Shown: positions 30,539 through 36,269 of the stretch, in pieces
Position numbering within the stretch: the first letter of the stretch is position 1
Layout: each line of letters begins with the position of its first letter
Source: a virus
DNA length: 36,269 nt
Strand: one strand, 5' to 3'
Virus record (IMG/VR): IMGVR_UViG_3300037104_000269
Location: 1 to 36,269 of that record
Notes under the pieces: generated by a model
What the model was told of the DNA's origin: nothing
Databases searched by the model: none
The model's input: only the letters and a program-made list of their open reading frames with translations
Position numbers and translations under genes: made by a program

Positions 30539-31270
30539 ATGAAACTAATAAATCACTATATTATAACTCGATTTTCACTAAATATCAAAGGCCTTAACTC
30601 GATTTGGCCTAATGATAAAAACCAGGTATTTGATGAAAATAGGCTAAAAGAACGTTTCGATATATTTGTAAAAATTACACTTCCTTCTGTTATTTGCCAA
30701 ACTAACCATAATTTTACTTGGATAATTTTGATTGATCCTTTATTACCAATTAATTGGTCGAAACGCCTAAGAGAGATTTGTAAACCTTATCCAAATTTCA
30801 AAATAATTGTGCATGATTGGAAACAGGCAATATCTCACAACTACTGGTTAAAATATTTTGAAACTGAAAAATCTGAATATGTAATTACAACGCGGTTGGA
30901 TGATGATGATGCAATTGCTTCTTTTATAGTAAATAGTATTCAGAGCCAAATTGAAGATAAATATATTTATAAATTTATAACTTTTAGAAATGGTATTTTG
31001 TCAGAAAATGATATAAAATTTAACTTTCCATATCCATCGAATAAAGGTGGAATAGCAATAGGAATGAGCTTAATCGCTAAAGAGTTGTTTTCAGATAATT
31101 TAAATATCTACGCCGTTACTCATACTGATATTATCGGCTACATTCATAAATATCTTGCTAATTATTCGTGTAAGTTAAAGATTATCGAAACAAAAGAGCC
31201 AGCTTGGTTGTATTATCGACACCCGAACGCTTCAAGTAAATTTAATTCAAAAGGATTGCAAAAAATATAA
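30539..31270 (+). CDS. putative rhamnosyltransferase-type glycosyltransferase (PF11316-like)
   Basis: From ATG 30539 the product is 243 residues. It opens NHYIITRFSLNIKGLN, then LKERFDIFVKITLPSVICQT and FTWIILIDPLLP, the order of the putative rhamnosyl transferase family (PF11316) as I know it, and has ITTRLDDDDA with a DxD cluster at 121-124. It would transfer a sugar, possibly to a virion or cell-surface acceptor. It lies before the terminase genes behind an exact -7 box, and is the third glycosyltransferase of the genome. Confidence 0.8.
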   Translation: MKLINHYIITRFSLNIKGLNSIWPNDKNQVFDENRLKERFDIFVKITLPSVICQTNHNFTWIILIDPLLPINWSKRLREICKPYPNFKIIVHDWKQAISHNYWLKYFETEKSEYVITTRLDDDDAIASFIVNSIQSQIEDKYIYKFITFRNGILSENDIKFNFPYPSNKGGIAIGMSLIAKELFSDNLNIYAVTHTDIIGYIHKYLANYSCKLKIIETKEPAWLYYRHPNASSKFNSKGLQKI

Positions 31271-31274
31271 AATC

Positions 31275-31715
31275 ATGCCAACAGAAAAACATTATAAGAA
31301 TCCTGAAATATTCAACACATGGTTTGACGAGTACGTTTCAATAACAAAAGCAAACCCCAGGATAAAATATAACCTATGCCAGAAAACCGCTGAAATGATA
31401 CCGGAGGAACTTGAACCACCACTCACGATCGAAGGTTATCTCGTATTTTGCTATGATAAAGGATGTTGTTCAATTCACGATTATTGGTATAATAAAGACG
31501 AACGTTATTCCGAATACGCTACCATCTTTACCCGTATAAGGGAGAAAATAAGGATAGACCAGATTACAGGCGGCATGGTTGGCCAGTTTAATGGGAACCT
31601 AACTGCCCGACTTAATGGCCTTGTTGATAAATCAGAACAGAAACAAGAACATACGGTTAAATCTGTGACAGGAATTGAAATTATAAGGATTTCCAAAGAT
31701 GCCAGCCAAACTTAA
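31275..31715 (+). CDS. terS: terminase small subunit
   Basis: The 146-residue protein has the order seen in terminase small subunits: a helical N-terminus (PEIFNTWFDEYVSITKANPR), PPLTIEGYLVFCYDKG, YSEYATIFTRIREKIRIDQI, and GGMVGQFNGNLTARLNGLVD. It would bind phage DNA and start packaging. It lies directly upstream of, and overlaps by 17 bp, the large subunit gene. Confidence 0.85.
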   Translation: MPTEKHYKNPEIFNTWFDEYVSITKANPRIKYNLCQKTAEMIPEELEPPLTIEGYLVFCYDKGCCSIHDYWYNKDERYSEYATIFTRIREKIRIDQITGGMVGQFNGNLTARLNGLVDKSEQKQEHTVKSVTGIEIIRISKDASQT

Positions 31716-32913
31716 AGTATCAAAGAATTTTGAATTTATCTTAGACAACTTTTCGTTTGAAAAAGCAAACATACAGGAAAAGCAAGGTTTTTGTTTTGAA
31801 GGAGGTTCAGGAAGCTCGAAAACATGGGATATACTTCAGTTTCTAATTTATTACTGCGAAATTAACCGAGACAAGAAGAAAGATATTTTAATATTTCGTT
31901 CCACTTTTGCTGATTTGCGTAAAACAGTTTTAAAAGATTTCCTTAAAATACTCGAATTATACGATTTATACGAAGATGATATGTATTTCAGATCGGCTCC
32001 TGTTAATTACAAGTTATTCGGCAATACAATTTATTTCACTGGTTTGGATTCAGTGGGCAGCCACGGTGAACGGCATGATGTTATTTATGGCAATGAAGCA
32101 ATGGAGATTGATTTCGATGCTTTTAGGCAGTTGAACCAGCGTTGTAACGAATTATTTTTATTAGACTGGAACCCATCATATACCGAACATTGGATATTTA
32201 ATTCAATCTTAACACGGCCCGATACATTTTATTGTCAGTCCACCCAGTTAGATAATCCATTCTTGCCAAAAGGGCAAAGAGACGAGATATTAAGTTATGA
32301 ACCCACAGCCGAAAATATAAGCAATGGAACAGCTGATGAGTATATGTGGAAGGTTTACGGCCTCGGGATAAGAACAGCAATAAGAGGTTTGATATTCCCG
32401 AACGTTGAATGGGTGGATTCTTTCCCTGTTGATTGCAAATATATTTTAGCTAATGACTTTGGTTATACGAATGATCCGAACGCATTGGTTAAAATTGGGT
32501 TAAACAGTCAGGGACTATGGATTGAGATATTATGTTATGAACCAATTGACAACCCGTTTGCTGTTTCTGAAATGTTTAATAATTTAAAATTACCGAAACA
32601 TGAACTTATAATTTGTGACAGCTCAGACAAATTTGATGATAAAAGTTTTATAATTGACCTTAGAAATTTAGGATGGCACGTTAAAGCGGCCAATAAATCA
32701 CAAGGAATAAAATATGGAATTGGGCAAATTAAAAAGAATAAGATACACATTATACGCAATGTTAACGCCAAACGAGAGGCCGAAAATTATAAGTGGCGAG
32801 AGATTAACGGAATTTGTATTAATGAGCCAATTGACAAGTTTAATCACATGTGGGATGCTGTCCGTTATGGTTACACTTATTTAGAAAATTACAAAAACTT
32901 TGCTTGTTGTTAA
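31699..32913 (+). CDS. terL: terminase large subunit
   Basis: The 404-residue protein shows an ATPase with Walker A-type GGSGSSKT (about 35-42) and Walker B DVIYGNEA (about 127-134, catalytic Glu 133), and a nuclease domain with Asp at LANDFGYTND (about 253), IICDSSD (about 307) and MWDAVRYGY (about 386). These are features of PBSX/SPP1-like TerL (Terminase_3 and its C-terminal domain). It cuts concatemers and drives DNA into proheads through the portal. Length is normal. Confidence 0.95.
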   Translation: MPAKLKVSKNFEFILDNFSFEKANIQEKQGFCFEGGSGSSKTWDILQFLIYYCEINRDKKKDILIFRSTFADLRKTVLKDFLKILELYDLYEDDMYFRSAPVNYKLFGNTIYFTGLDSVGSHGERHDVIYGNEAMEIDFDAFRQLNQRCNELFLLDWNPSYTEHWIFNSILTRPDTFYCQSTQLDNPFLPKGQRDEILSYEPTAENISNGTADEYMWKVYGLGIRTAIRGLIFPNVEWVDSFPVDCKYILANDFGYTNDPNALVKIGLNSQGLWIEILCYEPIDNPFAVSEMFNNLKLPKHELIICDSSDKFDDKSFIIDLRNLGWHVKAANKSQGIKYGIGQIKKNKIHIIRNVNAKREAENYKWREINGICINEPIDKFNHMWDAVRYGYTYLENYKNFACC

Positions 32914-32947
32914 AATTATTACTATTTTTACTTAAAATGTATAAGTT

Positions 32948-34198
32948 ATGGCCTTATTTAACTTCTTCAACAACAAAATAAAAGATAAAATTGAATTTGC
33001 TTTTTTAAGATATATAGGTAATAACTTACCCGTTTTCGCTGACCAACACTTTCATGGTAACGCAAAGACTTACGCATCTAATGCCGATGTTTATTCAATC
33101 ATCAACTTAATAGCTAAAAACTGCGTAAATGTTGATATAGAACTGTTTGAAATAAAAGGTAGCAAACAAACGCTTATACCTGAGCATGAAATAATTGATT
33201 TATTATACAAACCGAATAACGATCAGAGTTATGGTGATTTCATTGAGCAATATATTGGCAATAAACTAATTACTGGTAATGGATACATTTATGGCGTCAA
33301 ACCTATAATTGGGATTAATAAGACTGTTACTAAAGAATTAAAGATATTACCGTCTAATTATATCCAAATCTTAGCCAATAGGGATGGCGTTATTGGCTAT
33401 AAGTTCGATACTTGGTATGAAACACAGATTAATTTTACTCCCGAAGAGGTTTTACACGTTAAGAATTTCAATGTAAAATACGATGCTGGACAGTATCTAT
33501 ACGGCTTAAGTCCGTTATCAGTTGCGTATTTATTAACATCATCCAGCGAAAGCGGCGATATTGCGCGTGTAAAGGCATTTCAAAATATGGGTGCGATGGG
33601 AGTTATATCGAGTAATTCAAACGATGCAATGACGTTAATGAGTCCTGATGAAGCCAACCAATTGCACGAAAAGTATATCGAAAAATTCGGCGGCGTTAAG
33701 AATTTTAACAAAGTATTGTTTACAACGGCAAACGTTAAATGGCAGAACATGGGGATGTCCCCTGTTGATTTACAGATATTAGCGTCTAAGGCTCATGATT
33801 TAAGGAGTCTATGTAATGTATTTGGTATTCAAAGCCAATTACTTAACGATCCAGAAAATAAAACGTATCACAACCAGGAACAAGCGGTAAAATCTATGTA
33901 TGAAATGACCGTTATTCCTGAGATGAAGAAGTTTGTTGATGGGTTAAATCGTTGGCTAATACCTCAATATTCAGCACGTGACAATAAAAACTATTGGCTT
34001 AATATCTCAACTAAAAATGTAAATGCTTTAAAAGTTGACTTGAGCGCCTTAATAACTTCATTGAAAGATGCTTCCTGGTTAACTATCAATGAAAAGCGTG
34101 AGTTATCCGGGTTTGATTCAATGCAAGATGCAATGTATGACGAGATAAACCAAGCACAGCCACAACCGGACATAATCCCAGAACCACCAAAACAATAA
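32948..34198 (+). CDS. portal protein (HK97 family)
   Basis: The 416-residue protein has the HK97 portal pattern: NADVYSIINLIAKNCVNVDI, LLYKPNNDQSYGDFIEQYIG, GNGYIYGVKP, EVLHVKNFNV, LYGLSPLSVAYLL and FGIQSQLLND. It ends with a Pro/Gln-rich tail (QAQPQPDIIPEPPKQ). It forms the ring at the capsid vertex for DNA passage. It sits between terminase and prohead protease genes, the usual HK97 order. Confidence 0.95.
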   Translation: MALFNFFNNKIKDKIEFAFLRYIGNNLPVFADQHFHGNAKTYASNADVYSIINLIAKNCVNVDIELFEIKGSKQTLIPEHEIIDLLYKPNNDQSYGDFIEQYIGNKLITGNGYIYGVKPIIGINKTVTKELKILPSNYIQILANRDGVIGYKFDTWYETQINFTPEEVLHVKNFNVKYDAGQYLYGLSPLSVAYLLTSSSESGDIARVKAFQNMGAMGVISSNSNDAMTLMSPDEANQLHEKYIEKFGGVKNFNKVLFTTANVKWQNMGMSPVDLQILASKAHDLRSLCNVFGIQSQLLNDPENKTYHNQEQAVKSMYEMTVIPEMKKFVDGLNRWLIPQYSARDNKNYWLNISTKNVNALKVDLSALITSLKDASWLTINEKRELSGFDSMQDAMYDEINQAQPQPDIIPEPPKQ

Positions 34199-34202
34199 GA
34201 CA

Positions 34203-34838
34203 ATGGAAATTAAAACATTAAGCCACGAAGTAAAAGATGTTGACGAGTCCAAAGGGCTTGTCAAAGCATATTTCAGCAAGTTTGGAAATGTTGATTCTTA
34301 TAAAGAAATAACAGCAGAATCGGCATTTAATAAATCAATGTTAGAAGGTATCGGCAGGATCAAGCATTTTAAGAACCATGATAAAAATATTGCCATCGGT
34401 AAAATTCAGGAAATAGGAAAAGAAGATGGCCACGCTTATTTTGTCAGCAAATTAAGCCAAAACACAGCCGGCAAAGATGCGATGATCGAATATAAAGACG
34501 GCCTTATTACTGAACACTCTTACGGTTATGATGTTATTAACCACATGATGAAAGATAATATTAAAGTTTTGACCGAGGTGAAATTATGGGAAGTGTCTTC
34601 CTTAACTGGTTGGGGTGCAAATTCGGAAACCCCTATGGTGTGGATGAAATCTTTACAAACTGAAGATGATATTGTTAAAGCAATTGAAATGCTGGAAAAA
34701 GCTATTAGTATAACTGCTTTCAGCGATGAATACATATTAAAATGTTATGAAAAAATTACTTTCTTTAATGATTTACTTAGGGTAAAACTTCCGATTAAAG
34801 AAGATTTAACGAAATTCAAATCATTATTAAAATTTTAA
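34203..34838 (+). CDS. prohead protease (U35, HK97 family)
   Basis: The 211-residue protein matches HK97 prohead protease: GLVKAYFSKFGNVDSYKEI, FNKSMLEGIGRIKHFKNHD with catalytic His at about 59, and GLITEHSYGYDV with catalytic Ser at about 106. It cleaves the capsid scaffold/delta domain during maturation. The tail, roughly 160-211, is helical and extra to the core. The 100 bp to the capsid gene (34839-34938) hold no gene. Confidence 0.9.
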   Translation: MEIKTLSHEVKDVDESKGLVKAYFSKFGNVDSYKEITAESAFNKSMLEGIGRIKHFKNHDKNIAIGKIQEIGKEDGHAYFVSKLSQNTAGKDAMIEYKDGLITEHSYGYDVINHMMKDNIKVLTEVKLWEVSSLTGWGANSETPMVWMKSLQTEDDIVKAIEMLEKAISITAFSDEYILKCYEKITFFNDLLRVKLPIKEDLTKFKSLLKF

Positions 34839-34938
34839 AAACATTCACTCTGACACGATAGCCGGGATTTTCCACTATTTTATAGGAGCCGATAAATACC
34901 AATAAATCTAAATTATAAACATTAAAATTAAAAACAAA

Positions 34939-36195
34939 ATGGAAAATCTCGAAACATTGGCAAAAGAACTTAACGAAAAGTTCGATGCTTTCAAAAAAGA
35001 AGTTGGCGAAAAAGCCGACACAAAATCAATTTTAGAACTAAGAACTATCGTTGATGGTTTTGACTTCAAAGGATTGGAAGAAAAACATTCAGCTGAAATT
35101 ACCGAACTAAAAGCCGGATTTCAGAAACAAATTGATGAAATCGGAATTAAACTATCCGTTAAATCTCAACAGAAAAAAGAATCTAAAACATTCAAACAGG
35201 CTTTAGTTGACATTTTTTCGGGCGATGAGTTTAAAAAATTCGCTGAAAAATCAATAAGCAAAACAAAACCGATTGAAATTAAACTTGCCGGCGATATGCT
35301 GGAAAGCGGAAATCTTAACCAGGATGGTGTTGCTCCGGTAATTTTACCCGACCGCAGGATTAACCCACTGATGTATGTAGATCGTAAATTCAACTTACGT
35401 GATGCCATTGCCGTTGGTACCACAACCTCAAACACTGTTGATTTCGTAAAAGAAGAAAACTACCAAGATGGAGTTGCTATGCAGGTAGAAGGAAACGCCA
35501 AAGGACAAAGCGAATTTGATTTAACAGAAGCATCTGTTAAAGTTGAAACTATCGCAACTTTCTTCCGTGTTTCTCGCCAGATGCTTGATGATATAAGTTA
35601 CTTAGCTTCTTATATTTCTAATCGCGCATCGAAAAAACTGCGCAACAAAGAAGATCAACAAATTTTGTTTGGTAATGGCACAAGCCCACAGATTACTGGT
35701 GTTGCTAAAAATGCAACTGTTTTTGCTGCTGGTGTTTTTGCCGGCAATGTTCCTGGAGCAAATGAATATGATGTATTAAGGATTGCTGTAAGTAACCTGA
35801 ATGTAGCTTACTATTCAGCTTCTTTGGTCATCGTTAATCCTGTTGATTCCGCTAAAATGGATTTGATCAAAGATTTAATTGATAATTACCTGTTGCCACG
35901 TTTTGTGACTGATTCTGTAACCGGTGTTAAATCATTCATGGGTTTACCTGTATTTGAAACTACCGCGATGCCTGCCGGTAAATTCTTAATAGGTGACTTC
36001 CAAAACGGTGTTGAGTTACTCGACCGTCAGGGATTGAATGTTCAACTTTCTGATTCTGACGCTAATAACTTTACAACCAATAAAGTAACTATCAGAATTG
36101 AAGAAAGAATAGCACTCCCGATTTATAGGGATGAAGCTTTCATTTACGGTGACTTTGATACTGCCATTAAAGCAATTGATAAAGCTATTTCATAG
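34939..36195 (+). CDS. major capsid protein (HK97 fold)
   Basis: The 418-residue protein starts with a charged coiled coil (about 1-75; LAKELNEKFDAFKKEVGEKA), typical of the HK97 delta/scaffold domain removed by the prohead protease upstream. The shell region includes TSNTVDFVKEENYQDGVAMQ, SVKVETIATFFRVSRQMLDD, the loop LFGNGTSPQITGVAKN and EERIALPIYRDEAFIYGDFD, all typical of Phage_capsid (PF05065). It forms the icosahedral shell. Its 3' end recurs at the left end of the window. Confidence 0.97.
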   Translation: MENLETLAKELNEKFDAFKKEVGEKADTKSILELRTIVDGFDFKGLEEKHSAEITELKAGFQKQIDEIGIKLSVKSQQKKESKTFKQALVDIFSGDEFKKFAEKSISKTKPIEIKLAGDMLESGNLNQDGVAPVILPDRRINPLMYVDRKFNLRDAIAVGTTTSNTVDFVKEENYQDGVAMQVEGNAKGQSEFDLTEASVKVETIATFFRVSRQMLDDISYLASYISNRASKKLRNKEDQQILFGNGTSPQITGVAKNATVFAAGVFAGNVPGANEYDVLRIAVSNLNVAYYSASLVIVNPVDSAKMDLIKDLIDNYLLPRFVTDSVTGVKSFMGLPVFETTAMPAGKFLIGDFQNGVELLDRQGLNVQLSDSDANNFTTNKVTIRIEERIALPIYRDEAFIYGDFDTAIKAIDKAIS

Positions 36196-36269
36196 GTGAT
36201 AGAATTATAAAATTAAGCCGGGCTTTTAAGTTCGGCTTTTTTTTTGTAGTTTTACTATATGAAGATATT
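36063..36269. repeat. terminal redundancy, right copy
   Basis: The right end repeats bases 1-207, with A at 36142 where the left copy has G at 80. It includes the end of the capsid gene, its terminator, and the first 11 bases of the glycosyltransferase gene (36259-36269). Confidence 0.9.
36215..36245 (+). terminator. rho-independent terminator after capsid gene, second copy
   Basis: Same nine-pair hairpin and T run as at 153-183, here at the end of the complete capsid gene. In the closed circle there is only one such terminator. Confidence 0.85.

Noticed and set aside
36063-36269. True direct terminal repeats used in packaging
   Set aside because: The break falls in the capsid gene and the two copies differ by one base, so an assembly overlap of a circular molecule is more likely.

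Overview
The window looks like the complete genome of a tailed, siphovirus-type bacteriophage infecting a Bacteroidetes host. The last 207 bases (36063-36269) repeat the first 207 with one mismatch, so the molecule is a circular or circularly permuted assembly of about 36,062 bp opened near the 3' end of the major capsid gene. The host inference rests on AT-rich DNA, secreted proteins with Bacteroidetes-style signal peptides ending in ...SQ or ...NQ, starts that mostly lack Shine-Dalgarno sequences, and several Bacteroidetes-type promoters (TTTG, about 19-20 nt, then TAnnTTTG or a close variant). Nearly every gene is on the + strand. The one clear exception is a frameshifted gene just before the tape measure gene.

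Layout, following the circle from packaging: a PF11316-like glycosyltransferase (30539-31270), terminase small and large subunits, HK97-type portal, U35-type prohead protease and HK97-fold major capsid protein (31275-36195), then a terminator. After the join come two more glycosyltransferases (197-1815), a putative connector or virion protein, the probable tail tube protein (2915-3547), small neck/tail completion candidates (3602-4789), the reverse-strand frameshift gene (4761-5461), the tape measure protein (5498-8512), a large tail hub candidate with a membrane segment, and tail fibre/receptor-binding proteins, including an Asp-box beta-propeller protein and a probable beta-helix protein with a signal peptide (8516-17534). 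A secretion/lysis block follows (17537-20282) with membrane, holin-like, spanin-like and DUF5675 proteins, closed by a strong terminator.

The early/accessory region (20520-30502) holds many small genes. Recognisable functions are an ERF-type single-strand annealing protein, a DnaD/replisome-organiser-like initiator followed by a DnaC-like AAA+ helicase loader, a VRR-NUC nuclease, a permuted NlpC/P60-like cysteine hydrolase, a DUF551 protein, an Ala/Trp-repeat protein resembling the Imm5 'putative immunity' family, and several small DNA-binding-like proteins. No integrase, repressor, DNA polymerase or primase was recognised. The phage probably loads the host replisome and may be strictly lytic.

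Four observations stand out. (1) The gene in the tail-assembly-chaperone position lies on the opposite strand and carries an A10 run that joins two frames by a -1 shift, the usual chaperone arrangement but inverted. (2) Two imperfect hairpins ending in the same octamer GTTATAAC flank short genes at 23034-23880, like integron attC sites and gene cassettes inside a phage genome. (3) A perfect 13-bp inverted repeat plus eight AAAGAT hexamers sit inside the initiator gene and may be the replication origin. (4) Several promoter -7 boxes lie 3-5 nt before ATG codons, which would give leaderless mRNAs.
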